A stretch of 64,000 nucleotides of DNA from Termitomyces sp. T153 (GCA_018296165.2 JACKQL020000015.1:434001-498000), one strand, 5' to 3'. Counted from the first letter of the stretch, positions 34,601 through 48,112 are shown. The notes: generated by a model not told the origin, from the sequence alone. Program-made: numbers and translations.

Positions 34601-35270
34601 GCAGAGAGGCAAATGAAGGTTCTATCTCTCGCTCCTTGGTAGAAGATGGTCCTGGATCGGTGACAGTGATGATCGGTTTGGTCTCTTCTTCATCAGAATC
34701 GAAGGTGAGATCGATGATCTCCACCCCTGGCATCTTATTGAGCTCGGGCTCCTCCTTGATTTCTTTTTTGATATCGGGCTCAGCTTTGATGGGTTTGCAC
34801 AATGCGACGATAGCACATGTCAGACCGTCTTCGCCGATTTCTTTTTTGAACTTTTCCATTGATTTGAGGGTATGCCATGCACTAGTTTTCCGCAAAAGGA
34901 GTCGAACAAGGCAATAACGGGCATCATCTATGGTTGAGAGTTACGTCAGCTCAAGATTAAGGGTATTCGGCGCACATGGAAGCCCTGCGAAAGCAGCCAA
35001 CACGTCGAGTTCCTTCGCTGTCAAAAGATGCGGTTCGCTTTCGCAGACAGTGTTTACCATTTCTAGCGAAGTTGAAGTCAGTGAAAGACTTCTTGTAAGT
35101 TAAAACATACTCTCGAATGCTTCCACGTAGACCGACGGGCGTCTATGTTTCCCGAACCCGGTGTTCTCTTCAGCTCGCCGTTCTGAGTCTAATTGCTCAA
35201 TATCAAACGCGAGATCCTCGTCTGGGCTTCCACCGTCATATACAAGCTCGTAGGCTTCAGTCGCGGACAT
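31670..35270 (-). CDS. FAN1: FAN1-type structure-specific nuclease (VRR-NUC)
   Basis: Eleven exons on the minus strand: 35270-35111, 35062-34976, 34927-34446, 34390-34192, 34138-33545, 33499-33227, 33170-32905, 32851-32733, 32673-32370, 32313-32149, 32095-31670, giving 1024 residues. The order matches FAN1: N-terminal SAP-like region (EEVLKKLSNDQLRELVKET, GFDLKGSNRRN), a helical TPR-like middle (RARWYERRALL), then the VRR-NUC nuclease with GVPDLIVW and KFVEVKGPGDSPSENQK. Metal-binding residues D855, E870 and K872 form the PD-(D/E)xK core. The enzyme cuts 5' flaps and unhooks DNA interstrand crosslinks. No UBZ zinc finger is seen. The tail (about 905-1024) is basic and low-complexity. An acidic, SUMO-interaction-like stretch (VEIIDLTFDSDEEE) lies in exon 3. 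The start ATG begins MSATEAYELVYDGG. Confidence 0.94.
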
Positions 35271-35925
35271 AATATAAAATAAGAGTACAGATAGCTATAG
35301 CTAGAGCATGGGTATCATTGCAGTTGGAAATTAGTCGTCCGGTTTCGCGGTGGCGTGACTTGTGATTCCCGTGACTGCGACGTGACATTCGGCAAGGTGC
35401 AATCGCCGGCCCGGATTCCAGATTTCGAAGGTGGGTGATGGCGGGGTGGATTCTAGATGTCAAAGTCGAAGTTAAAAAGGGAGGTACTTCATGTGTCACA
35501 ATGTGAATTCGGTTCGCAATGTGAAATTTGCATATAGCGAGTAAATACACTACTATCCAGGTACGAAAAAAAAACATAGATGAATACAGTATAGATCATG
35601 AGTGCTCCATGCTTATCTCATAGAAAATTGGAGTTGTTCAAGTGTAGAAAATCCAAAAGTGTGAAATCAGACCGAGTTTTGTAATGCACCTGGGCTAGGT
35701 GAAATGATTCATCATAGAGTATGCAAAATCTAATTACACAGAATCTTTTGATACATGCACAGTGTCTTACATATAAATTTTTGAGGAATAAAATGAGGTG
35801 GAAAGCCCCAGGAAGTGGAAATCTTTGTGTTCAACTCAAGAAAGTGTGACAATTTAGGGGCTATTGAAACTCCACATATGAGGCAGAGCACTAAATTCTA
35901 CAACCGTTAAAACACTTCTTGAAAA
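35271..35925. other. FAN1 upstream region and border of repeat island 2
   Basis: The first 300 bp have ordinary CpG. From about 35590 CpG disappears and the sequence becomes AT-rich, so the border of the repeat island falls here. No gene and no terminal inverted repeat for the following transposon could be found. Confidence 0.5.
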
Positions 35926-38169
35926 AATGGTCTGTGCAGCTATTCACCATGATTCTGTCAGCCTGGTGACCAAGGGCTTGATACAGAAGGCTTGTACAGA
36001 CTTAAAAAATGGGGTTTTCACCTCAGTTAAAAATGCAGCTCAACATTACAAGATCACATATGTAACTCTCTGGTGTTGATACAAAGGCAAGACAGAACAT
36101 AAAGCAAAGGCACACAAGAAACAACTGCTCCTTACTGCTGCACAGGAAGAAGCCTTGGTCAATTGGATCAAGTATCTTGGGATCACAGGTCATCTTGTAA
36201 GTAAAAAAACCCTTTGTCCTAAGGTGGAATCATTGCTCCCAGAGGCTTGACAATGGCCCATTTCAAAATCCTGGGTCAAAGATTTCTGGCCTGCCATCCT
36301 GAAATCAAGCTGGGGTGGGGTAGTGGCCTTGACCCAAAGCACACACAAGCATTCAATTACATGACTGTTCATGACCATTTTCAGCAATTGATGCAGCATA
36401 TGAAGGAGAATGGCATACCTTGGGAAATGTCTATAATATGGATGAAAAGGGCATTCAAATGGGAGGGAGTTGAAAAGGGAAAGCTGAAAAGATTATCTTT
36501 GATATAATGGATAAGTCACAGTATCACTTGAAGAGTGATGATCTTCAGTTGGTTACAGTTATTGAAGTGGTTTGTGCTGATGGGACTCACACTATCAAAC
36601 CCTGCTTTGTCTTCCCTGGCTCAAGTGTGTTTGAGGAGTGGTATTGTATCCCTGATGTGCTGTGAGTTGAATGATTACAATCACTGAAGTTGTTGACCAA
36701 TACTTTTTAGGATTGCAACATCTGGAAATGGATGGACCAATGACTACATTGCATGAGAGTGGTTTGAAAAACAATTTGTTCCAGGTGCTAAGGCAAGAAA
36801 CATGTCAGGAAAACCAATTCTCTTGATATATGATGGACATGGATCACACACTACACTCGAGATGATTGAATATGCCCATGAAAATGGTGTGCATCTCTTC
36901 TGCCTTCCTCCTCACACAACCCATCATCTTCAGCCACTTGATGTGGGAGTCTTTTCACCACTTGCTACTGCATGGTCAGATCACTGCACTATGATACTTG
37001 AGGAAACCAGGGAAGGAATGGAGCTTTGGTATGTTGTTGAGGAATACATGAAGGCACAGGAAAAGGCATTCAAGAAAGAGACAATCCTTCAAGCCTGGTG
37101 CAAGGCAGGTATCAATCCTGCTCAAACAGATTCATTCCAAGAGTCAGATATCACTCTGGAAATTTTTACTGAGAGGGATTTCACACCTAGTTACTCTACT
37201 TCAACACAAGTCAAGGGTGTCTGCCAATCTACCAGACCGCCATGTGCACCTGATGCCTCTTCCAACAACTTTGTTCCAGCAGATGCACCAAATGAGGAGA
37301 GTGAAGATGAGGGAAGTGAAGATGAATGGAAAAGGCCATTGATGGTGGCATCAGATACTGACTTGGAAACAGAAACAGAAACAGGAATGGAATCAAACAA
37401 TCACAATCAAATTATCCATCAAACCAACACACATGCTTTGACCCTCACAACCTCAGCAATGGCTTGTTCAAATACTGGCTATCTACCCCACTCTCCCTCA
37501 ACTCCAACACCATCTGGTTTAGGTCCTCATCAACTCTGTACATGATTAATGACACATTGGATATCCACTTCAAACAATTCTAGTTTTTCAACATCCTTAT
37601 CCTCTATCACTAAACCAATGTCAGCCATCCAACAATGCTGAGAACTTGAAGATCAGGTTGCAGCCCTCCATGCTCAGCTTGAACTTGTACAAGTACAATG
37701 TGATTTTTGCAGAAGTTCATGTGGTTTTTGCTACATGTGAAATTGGTATTCTTTTTAATCAAGCAAATTGTCATTCTGAGAAGCAGGCTAAGCAGGGGCA
37801 GAGAATTCACACTTCTGCTTGTGTTATGACTTCAGATGAAGGTCTGAGAGAGGTACAGAGGGAATGAGCCAAATGTGATGAAAAGGAGAAGAAGAAGGCA
37901 GAAAAGAGGGCAAAGAAGGATGCAATGGAGAAGAAGAACTTGATTGACATACAACAATGGGTGCACAGATGATTTTTGCAGGGTCACTTAGCTCAAAGAA
38001 CAAGACAGAGCTGCAAGACCTTGCATCCATTCTCAAGTTGTCTATTGTGGGAACAAAAGTTGACTTACAACAACATATCAAGGACAAGTTCAACAAGCAC
38101 CTCAACAAGCACCCAGAGTTGAGGGACAAGGCACAGTTTTCAGGATTATTCAGGCAATTATACAAGTGA
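35926..38169 (+). pseudogene. pogo-like DDE transposase with C-terminal SAP domain, decayed
   Basis: Starts near KMVCAAIHHDS with a helix-turn-helix (NAAQHYKITYVTLW), continues with a CENP-B-like part (HPEIKLGWGSGLDPKH) and then the DDE domain. The first Asp is in NMDEKGIQ (about 36430), the second in IYDGHGSH (about 36825) and the third in QPLDVGVF (about 36935). A 49-nt intron (36662-36710) splices cleanly. Downstream is a coiled-coil tail and a SAP-like end, GSLSSKNKTELQDLASILKL...GTKVDLQQHI, closing at 38169. A TGA near 36466 replaces Arg (CGA type), and frameshifts occur near 36240, 36420, 37550 and 37950. It would cut and paste DNA at TA targets if intact. Confidence 0.85.
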
Positions 38170-41100
38170 TCTGTACCAACAAATAATGACACCAATGCAG
38201 GATTGAATGAGATTTTAGATTCACAGCCACCATTACAGTGTCATCACCTCAATACCATTGCAGGGACCATACCTACCCCACTAGATCTTACTCAACCAAC
38301 TTTATATCACTCTTCTTCCCCCCCAATCCATCCATCTTCCCTAGGGTACAGTTATTCTACTCAACTCCATGCTGGCCCATCAACAATGCCACAGTGCTCA
38401 GATCACTACCTTGCACCCTCACATAGCTTGGATAGTAATTTTCCTCAGTAGTACATTTTTTCAACTGTTTATAGAATATACCACCATGCAAGCAGCAATT
38501 CAATTGACGATGAGCCATTGTTTGAGGATACTTCCAAGCAAAGCCAGAACTTGACCTGTGACCTGGATGTGACAATAATTTCACTTCTCAGATTTTTGGT
38601 ACCTCTGACTCGGTCATGGGCTGACCTCTCTCACATGATCCAAATTTCCCTAGAAAATCACCAATTGCTAGATCATAAGTAAATCTAGATTGCTCAGAGC
38701 TTTTAAAGCTATAGGCCCCAGGGACAAAGCTACAAAAAAAACTAGCTAAAAATTTCATCTCCTGACACATGACAGTAAGGGTTGATTGGTCCAACTCAAT
38801 CCCATCAAAGAACTGCTTCATATAGCTATGACACCAGTTCTGACAGCCAGAAGCATCAGGAAGGCAGCAAAGGCAGCAAACAATCATAAATACTGTCAAT
38901 AGATAGTAGTTTTTTCAAAATTACCCATAGACATCAAAAATCTATATTCATTTATATTCCTTCCTGGCCATCCCTCCAGCCACTATCAACAACTTTCCAG
39001 AGCTGATCTTTGTCAGCCAAATCAAATTAATATATAATGATCATCGCAATGTCAACACAATGATCATCACAATTTTAGTATTCCAATTTCACTTCAAGCT
39101 GTCATATTGGGTCATTTCTGGATTCTCATGCAGCCACTCTTCTATGACTCCCACATGTCAGTAGCTAAGGAAAGGCATTTGTTGCCAATCATCAGAATTC
39201 TGTGATTGTGTTAGAATAACATTGACATGAATATTATCAGTAAGACCAACAAAGCAGGACTGTACTAGTATGCCTCCTTTATCACTGGTTGACCTGCTTA
39301 ACCCAGAAACTAGCTCAGAAACATCTGGATACTCTACTTTTTTTTATGGTGAATGTTGAGCCTGAACTCTGATGACTCACACAACTGCTTGATGTTCAAT
39401 GGGTAACTGCACTATTGGTCCCAATACATATATCCAAAGCTCTATCATCAGTCATTTCTGATATTGAGTCACATCTAGGCAGTCTTCCTCAGAATCACTT
39501 GTTGACAAACTTGTATTTGGTACTTCCAGAGAGTGGCACAGATGGCATGCTGCTGGGCTTCTCTCCATCTCAAAACATATCTAGTGCTACTTTATCTCAG
39601 CCCATAAGATATCACAATGTCTCATTGAACAGGCAAACTAGGCTCTCATATCTACATATCTATGAGTATATTAATGCTTGCTGAATATGATTCTCATAGT
39701 CTTTACAATACATATTAAAAGGATTCTATTTGTATTATCACTATGGCATAAGTACAGCTGGTTCAAGAGTGAAAAGTATGTGCAAGCAATGAGATAACTT
39801 ATACAAGAAGTAATTGCAATGGAACACAAGAAATTGACAAGAGGCAACCAAGAATAAAGTTCATTCAAGTCAGGAAAGTCAGGTCAAAATGATTTCCCTC
39901 CAGGTGTGCTTAGGCTTGGTGGGTTTTGTACATGCTTGTCAAAAAAAGATTGCCACACAAAAGGCACTGCTTAGTGAGATTCTGAAAGCAATCATAATTG
40001 ACTCCTTCAGCCAATCAAAACTGGTGCAGAAGTTCCTGTTCCTGCTCCTCCAGGACTGGAGCAGAGAGGGTGCTGGAGGAGGTGGCTGGAGGTGATGAAT
40101 TGTGGAAGGATGTGACAGCAATTGGGGAGAAGGCATCATGTGTGCTACATGTAGAGGGAGAAGAGGCAGGAACTGGGGAGAAGACATTGCAGATGCTGGG
40201 TGCAGAGGCAATGGATAAGGCTCAAATATGTTGGCAGTGAATGCAAGTGGCAGCAACAGACAGTGATTGAGTAGGGAGCTGTGATGGCATTGAAACCAAG
40301 TCAGACATATGTAGCTGCTGACAAATGTTGGGAGCAAAGATTGAGTGATATTCCCCCATCCCCATTTGTGGTGGCTCAACAGGGGAAAGAACTCCAATCT
40401 CTTGGATGGTGGCAACAACACCTAGGAGTGTTGTCATCAGCAGTGTAATGATAAAATGGATTGAATAGAACTGAAGTATGTTCTGGTCTGACCATCCCCC
40501 TATGTTCCCCAGCAATACTGAGTTGTTCAATGCTGGGGTACACAGAAATGTGTTCCCCCAAGAATCCTTTGAAGTATTCTCCCATGTGGTTGTCCCATGT
40601 AGCAGAAAGTTTCAATACTTTTATCAAGGTCTCAAGGCAGGGCTTCTTACCACTTGCTAAACAGATATCAGTTGCCAGCCAGTGAGATTGAAGGAGAAAA
40701 AACTCACCAAGAGTGGGAAACTCATCATAATTGGAAAAGAGAGTGGTGGTAAGACATTTGACAGAAAGATTCACTAATAAGAGTGAGTAAGATGCACTTG
40801 AGAAAAAAGTGTTACTCACTGAAAAAACCACATTTGCAACCAGGGACAGGTTCCTCACAGATGCCAGAACATGTTTGGGTTCATCTTTAGTCTCAACTAT
40901 CCTGCATGAGCAGAATGCACCATTGGCTAAAAGTATGGCACAAAAACAGGGCCAATGTACACCATGATTGTGCAAGAAGTCTCATAACTCTTAGGGACAA
41001 TGGGAACACCATGGTGCATCAGACTGTACATCACTCAATATATAGAAGATAAGGAAGTTACATGGAGAAGACTCACTAAGCAATGGTTATGAATCATTTG

Positions 41101-41472
41101 ACTGACATTGAATAGATGGTGAGGTCACCATGATCCCCTTGGAACTCGACAAGAGGAAAGAAGATGTTTTGGAGGCTAACATGAGGAATCAAGAATGACA
41201 TAATGGATGAAAGAGCAACCCAGAGATCAAAAGCAGAAGAGAGCTCTTTTGAAGTGGACAAAGCCCAGAGCAACCAGAGCAACCGAGGAGATACATGTTG
41301 AAGGAAGTAAACAAATTTGACATTGAAGCCTTGAAGTGAACTGATGACAGATGGAAACAATTGACATTGAAACAACTGACAGTCAACAGCAATCCAGATG
41401 AGAACTTCTTAATGAGTTAGAAAATCCAAATTTAGTCCAGCAGCACTGGCACCAGCCACTCATCACTATGAA
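38170..41472. other. CpG-poor DNA, no family recognised
   Basis: Several open frames exist, the longest on the minus strand at 40975-40376 (199 codons) and 40421-39939 (proline-rich, 160 codons), but none resembles a known protein. A 35-bp segment at 38778-38812 (minus sense) matches 51889-51923, on the other side of the Helitron array, with differences only at CpG-type positions. The stretch probably contains one or more unidentified old repeats. Confidence 0.35.
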
Positions 41473-41929
41473 TCTATAATATATGGGACGACTCCTGGGA
41501 AAAATGCGATGACTTTTCTGCTTAGTAAGGCTGACCAAGAACCTTCCTTTTTGGGTAACTTGGCTGTTTTTCGCACTTGGAACAGGTTTTTTCTCAAAAA
41601 AAATTACAGTAGACAGCTTTAATACATATATACAATCTTTTGACTATGTTTGAAACATGCCACATAGCCTGCAGGTGTCAAAAAGGCCAAACGCGATTTA
41701 GTGGACACTGTTTTTCACGCCTCACGCGTTTTTTGACACAATATGACCAAATAATGAACATTTCCGAGGTTGTGGAAAGGAGGCCACACAACAAAGTATG
41801 TTTTGTCACATCTATTGATTGATTGATGTTGACTAACAAGCTTATTAGTAACTCCTTAACCACATTGAGCTATTGATATATCAAATATCTCATCATGCAA
41901 GTCAATTTTAATGGTTTTTGACTATTAAA

Positions 41930-44900
41930 ATGCTTAACAATGGATGTTTCAGGCAACCACCTACTACTCCTGAAAGCCAAAGGCAACAAGCTAGGATTCA
42001 GAGGAGACTTGAACAGTTACAAATGACAGATCCTGATGATCGTCGTGCAAATAGAAACAATAGATCTTTGGAACAGATCAATACTGTGGTTGTTCCACCA
42101 CTTCAATTGGGGCCTGGGGGTATGGGAACTGGGGGTATTAATCAATCTATGGGAACTGGGGGTATGGGAACTGGGGGTTTGAGACTTGATTACCAATCTA
42201 TAGCCACCACTTCTGGCTCTTCAGGAAGACCTATTAGGCAGCCAGCAGCTGCTGATGATCCATTTTCTATAGTGATTCCTGAAACTGTTTTGCCTGAAGG
42301 GTGGGATGCTCCTTTACAGAATCCTATCCCTAGAATGGTGCCACCTCCACCTGCTCCTATACAGAGAAGAGGCAATAGACTCAATCAGTCTGCTGTTGCT
42401 CAAGCTGCTATGGTCATTCCAGAAACAGTTTTGCCAGAAGGTTGGAATGCTCCTTTGCAGAATCCCTTACCTAGATTGGTGCCTCTTCTACCTGCTCCTG
42501 CACTGAGGAGAGTGAGACCAGATGCTCATAGAGAAGTAATGGCAGACCACCAAATTCAACAACAGCATGCACTAGCAGCATTGCAGGAGCAGCAAAGGCT
42601 GAGACATATTGCTATGGTTGAAGAGCAGGAGAGGCAACAACAAGCTTTGGCCATCTTGCATCAGGCAAGGCTGAGGGAGGAGGAAAGATTGAGGCAACAG
42701 GAACAAGAAGCCAGTCAAACACTTCTTTGAAATGCTACTTTAACTAACAAAGTTCAATAGCATATTGATCTAGATCCTGAACATAGGCCTTTGAATGCAG
42801 CTATGGCTCAAAGGATCTTTCAAGGCTGGGAACAGCAACATGAAGCTGATCTGGAAGAGGATTTCAATGATTTAGGTCCTCAGAATGATATACCTTCTGA
42901 AGATGACTTGGAATATGTTGATCCTTCCAGACATCAACCAGCAGAGCAAATGGATCCTCCCCTTGATGTGCCATTGGGTCCTCAGGATGACATCCCTTCT
43001 GATGATGACTTGGAATATGTTGATCCTGTTCAACAGAGACCTGCAGAAGACTTGGACCCTGCTCCACCCAACCATCCAGCAGGACTACAAAATCCTGCTG
43101 AACAGCCTCCCCTTGAGCTTCCTATTCCACCACAGCTTGGTCCTATTCAGCCTGTTCCAAGAGGAAGGCAACCTTACTTGATTGAATACCCTCCACACTA
43201 TCTTGGTCCTATGACTGTCATATGTCCACACTGCCAAGCTTTACATTTTAATGCTGAAAAGCTCACCAAGTCTACTAGAAACAGCCCAAAGTTTGGCATG
43301 TGCTGCTTACAAGGCCAAGTAAACTTGCCCAGGCTTCAAGATGCTCCAGCAGATTTATTGAACCTGCTCCATGGGCATCATCCTCTCTCTGACACTTTTA
43401 AAACATCAATCCGTCAATACAATGCAGCCTTTGCATTCACATCTCTGGGAGTCAAAATTGATCATGCCATTACCAATGCTCCTGGACCATACAGCTTTAG
43501 GATCAATGGAGAACTACATCATTTGACAGGTGCCTTGCTTCCTATTGAAGGCAATCTGCCTGTATATGCACAGCTCTACTTTTATGATCACAATCAGCAA
43601 TTGGCTTTTTGTCAACAGAACAATCCCAGGCTTGATCCTCAGATAATGGCCTCTTTGCAGGATATGCTTGCTAGAGTCAATCCCTTCATTGGCTTATACA
43701 AGCAGGCCAGGCAGATCATGGGAGAAGTTCCAGAAGGCCAACCACAAAGGCTTTCTGTCAAGCTTACAGCTGATTTTGGAGATCCTCAACGCTATAATGA
43801 CCCTAATGAACAGGAGGGAGTTGCAGCTGTAATTCCAGGAGATGGCTCAGAAGAGCGATCAAATGATTGTGATATAGTCTTGCACTTGCATGGAGGTCAA
43901 TTGAAGCAGATCAGTCACTTGCACCCATATTACACTCCATTGCATTATACCATCATCTTTCCCACTAGACAGCCTGGATTTCACACCAACATTCGCTCTC
44001 ATTTTGGACCACAGAATCAACAAAGATCAGCAAAGGTCACCCAAACAGCATATTATGCATACAGGCTGCAGCAAAGGACTTTGGAATTCAATGCACCATT
44101 ACTCTGGAGTGGGAGGCTATTTCAACAATATGTTGTGGATGCATGGGCTTCTACTGAACAAAACAAGTTGAATTGGATTCGACATAACCAAAAAAAGATC
44201 AGGGCTGAAGTCTATCAGGGAGTAGTGGATGCTGCTGCTGGAGATGAACAAGTCACCCCACAAAGCCGACATGTTATCCTCCCATCCTCCCATACTGGAA
44301 GTGATCAACAGATGCAGCAATTATTCCAGGACTCTATGGCCATTTGCAGGAATTTTGGAAAACCTGACCTCTTCTTGATTATGACTGCCAATCCAAAGTG
44401 GTCAGAAATTGAAGAAGCTCTCTTGAAGGAACCTGCAGTCAATGGGAAAAGGCAAACAGCTGCTGATCAACCTGATATTGTTGCCAGAGTTTTTGAACTC
44501 AAGAAAAATGCTGTAGTAAAGGAGATCAAGGAAGGTCTCTTTGGCAGCTGTGTGGCTTATGTTCATACCATTGAATTCCAAAAGAGAGGACTTCCACATA
44601 TGCACATCTTGATCTTTTTCCATCGCCATCACAGGATCAAGGATGCACCTGATGTGGATTCCATTGTCTCTGCTCAGATTCCAGATCCAGTCACTCAGCC
44701 TCAATTGTATCAGGTATTGGCTTTGTTTGAATTCTGAATTCAGTTACTTATCTTTGTTGTCAGGTTGTTACTGCCAACATGGTCCATGGTCCATGTGGAG
44801 CTGCCAAACCCAATGCTAAGTGCATGGTAGATGGCAAATGTTCCAAGAAATACCCAAAGGAATTCCAAGAGGCTACTCAGTATGGAGACAATGGCTATCC

Positions 44901-47472
44901 TCAATATGCCAGACCTGACAATGGACGCTTCTTTGAAAATCATGGTCATCATTATGACAATCAAGATGTTGTTCCATATAATCCTTATCTCTCAGCCAAG
45001 TACAAATGTCACATCAATGTGGAGGTCTGTGCTTCAGTGGAAGCCATCAAGTACATTCACAAGTACATCTACAAAGGCCATGATAGGACAACTTTGGAGA
45101 TTTCTGGAGAGCAGATGGACCAGAGGGATGAAATCAAGGAACACTTGGATGCCAGATACATCTCTGCACCTGAGGCTTGCTGGCACATCTTTGAATTCAA
45201 CATGCATGGAGAACATCCCCCTGTATATTGATTACCTGTGCATTTGGAGGGCCAACATGAAGTCTACTTTCAAGATAATGAGCCTTTGGAGATGGTAGCT
45301 GCCAGGCCTAATGCAAACAAGACTGCACTCACTGCTTGGTTTGAAGCCAATGCCAGATTCCCTAATAACAACACCACTTATCAGAGCTTTCCAACCAAGT
45401 TTGTCTATGAAGCTTCCCAAAGGACCTGGAAGGAGAGGCAGAGAGGAACAGCTATTGGGAGGATGTACTTTGCTTCACCTCAACAGGGAGAAAGGTTCTA
45501 CCTTAGGATGCTCCTGACAGTTGTGACCAATGCAACATCATGGGCTGATCTCAGGACAGTCAATGGCCACACTTATCCTACTTACAAGGAGGCATGCAAG
45601 GCCCTTGGTCTTCTAGAAGATGATGCAGAATGGAGGCAGTGTCTTGCTGAAGCTGCTCCAATCCAATCAGGATCAGCTCTCAGACAGCTCTTTTGCACTA
45701 TCCTATTCCACTGTGCTCCTACCACTCCAGAGGCTCTATGGAATGAATTCAAGCACTCCATTTGTGATGATGTTCAACACAGATTGGAGAATATCAGGCA
45801 GTACAGGGACAGAGTCTTTACTGATGAAGATGTCTATGACTATGGCCTTCATCTAATCAATGACAATCTGAAGAATTTTGGCAAGACTCTTCAAGACTTT
45901 CCAAACATGCCAGAACCCCAACAAGTTTGGAATGTGATTCCAGGCAAGTTGGACATTGTATAAAGAGTTGACATTGATACTGAACAAATGATTTCAGGAA
46001 ATAGGCTTTTGCAAGAAGAAATAGATTATAATGTTGAAGAGTTGAAGAGAAGGGTGGATGAAAACAAGGCCAGGTTTAATGGTGAACAACTGGGGGCCTT
46101 CAATGAAGTTATGGACTCTGTGGACAACAACTTGGGCAAGATGATATTCATTCACAGTGCAGGTGGATGTGGCAAAACATTTGTCTGCAATACTTTGGCT
46201 TCTGCTGTTTGGTCCAATGGAGATGTGGCATTATGTGTAGCATCATCTGGGATTGCTGCTTTATTGCTGGAGGGTGGTAGAACTGCACATTCAAGGTTCA
46301 AAATCCCCATTCCTGCTCTGGATACATCCATTGCCAATATCAAAAGAGGAACTCAGTTGTCTCAACTCTTACTCCAGACCAAAGTTGTCATCTGGGATGA
46401 AGTTCCAATGCAACACAAAAATGCCATTGACTCTGTGGATCGAGGGTTCAGAGACATCCTGAAGAAGGATGTTCCTTTTGGTGGAGTGACTGTGGTGTTT
46501 GGAGGAGATTTTAGGCAAACTCTCCCAGTTATCCAACGAGGACTCAGGCAGCAGATGATTGCTGCTTCACTCAAAAGGGGAAGACTTTGGGATCAGATTC
46601 AAGTCCACTACTTGGTTCAAAACATGAGATTGGATCAGACTCCTAATAACATTGCTCATGCAGCTTGGTTATTGGATGTTGGTGCTGGAAAAAACCTTGG
46701 GCCTGGAGAAACAGTACAATTTCCAGAAACCATGATCTGTGATGACAATTCTGTCACTGGATTGATCTCTTCCACTTATCCTCATATTGATCACCATCAA
46801 GATGATCAGTATTATCTGGACCATACCATTCTTTCTGGCAAGAACTCTGATGTAGAGGATATCAACTCTGAAGTTCTGCAGAGATGTCCAGGAGAAGAGA
46901 AAATCTTGCAGAGTGCAGACTCTGTCATATCTGATGATGGGAATCCTAATGGCCTTGGATTGTATCCAATGGAATACCTCAACTCTCTCAGAGCCAGCAG
47001 TTTGCCTTTGGCTAAATTGGCTTTGAAGATTGGTGTTCCTGTCATGCTGCTCAGGAATCTGGATACAACCAAGGGACTTTGCAATGGGACAAGAATGATT
47101 GTCACTCACATTAGCACCAGAGTTCTCAGATGTAGAATCATCAGTGGAGATGCCAAGTTTGCAGGATCAATTGTTTTGATTCCAAGAATCAACATGGATG
47201 TGTCTGAAGAAGATTTGCCAATTCCATTGCGCAGGAGACAATTCCCAGTTCGATTGGCCTTTGCCATGACTATCAACAAGTCTCAGGGTCAATCAGTCAA
47301 GCATGTTGGATTGGACCTTTGATCAGGAGTTTTTTCACATGGCCAACTTTATGTTGCACTCTCATGGTGCACATCAGGAGATCATATCAAAGTCATCTTG
47401 GACCTAGAAAACACATCAAGAAAGACTGCAAATATTGTCTATCAGGAAATCTTGAATGGTTTACAAATGTAA
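41930..47472 (+). pseudogene. Helitron Rep-helicase (RepHel), one frame with five nonsense codons
   Basis: From the ATG at 41930 to the TAA at 47470-47472, with a 50-nt intron at 44714-44763, a single frame spans about 1830 codons without any frameshift. Order: Gln/Pro-rich N-terminus with two copies of a VIPETVLPEGW module; an acidic part with two copies of DIPS(E/D)DDLEYVDP; the Helitron-like N domain; the HUH motif PHMHILIFF (about 44590); the Rep Tyr motif KYIHKYIYKG (about 45050); and a Pif1-type helicase with Walker A GGCGKT (about 46165), DEVPMQ, GGDFRQTLP and INKSQGQS. Nonsense codons are at 42728 (TGA), 42758 (TAG), 45229 (TGA), 45961 (TAA) and 47320 (TGA). All can arise by a single C-to-T change from CGA, CAG or CAA. 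The upstream start is uncertain; a short exon near 41757-41798 followed by GTATGT may exist. Confidence 0.9.
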
Positions 47473-47769
47473 GTGTGAGTTTTGTTGGATTCAAGCAAGA
47501 AATTGCTAACTTCTATGAACTTCAGCACCTAATGTCTATAGCTGGACTATGTAGTATAGATATTCTTAATGGTTTACAAATGTAAGTGTGACAGTTTAAA
47601 TAATTGCTTGGTTAGTACTAACTTTTATAATTTAATTTTCAGCATCTCTAATATATACCAGTGGACATTGTAGTATTTTGTTAATAATGTAATATAGATA
47701 CATGATTGGTTTATAGATGAAATCTCAGTGTATGGAATGGTAAGAGAAAAGCAACACTTGGTCAACAAA

Positions 47770-48108
47770 ATACAAAGACCTAACCGAACAAAGTGAGGTT
47801 GGGTCTGGGACTTAGCATTGAGTTAGAAATACAAAGACCTAACTGAACGAAGTGAGGTTGGGTCTGGGACTTAGCTTGAGTTTGAAATACAAGGACCTAA
47901 CCAAATGAAGTGAGGTTGGGTCTAGGACTTAGCATTTGAGTTTGAAATACAAGGACCTAACCAAACAAAGTGAGGTTGGGTCTGGGACTTAGCATTGAGT
48001 TAGAAATACAAAGACCTAACTGAACAAAGTGAGGTTGGGTCTGGGATGAAGCATTGAGTAGAATATCAAGGACCTAACCAAACAAAGTGAGGTTGGGTCT
48101 GGGATGAA
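47770..48108 (+). repeat. Hairpin minisatellite at 3' end of Helitron A (about 6 units)
   Basis: Units of about 57-62 bp, each with arms AGACCTAACC and GGTTGGGTCT that pair over 10 bp (one G-T), a loop of about 11-12 nt (GAACRAAGTGA), and a spacer (GGGACTTAGCATTGAGTTTGAAATACAA-like). Units vary mainly by transitions. They lie between the end of the coding region and the terminal hairpin. Confidence 0.85.
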
Positions 48109-48112
48109 GCAA

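Noticed and set aside
39939..40975. Two long minus-strand open frames (160 and 199 codons)
   Set aside because: No recognisable domain and no splice structure; one is simple proline/leucine-rich. CpG-poor DNA with few stops can yield such frames by chance.
41757..41932. A first exon for the Helitron protein (MNISEVVERRPHNK, then GTATGT)
   Set aside because: Conserved between A and B, but joining it to the next acceptor (TTTCAG, 41952) puts the main frame out of phase, so it is not included in the gene model.
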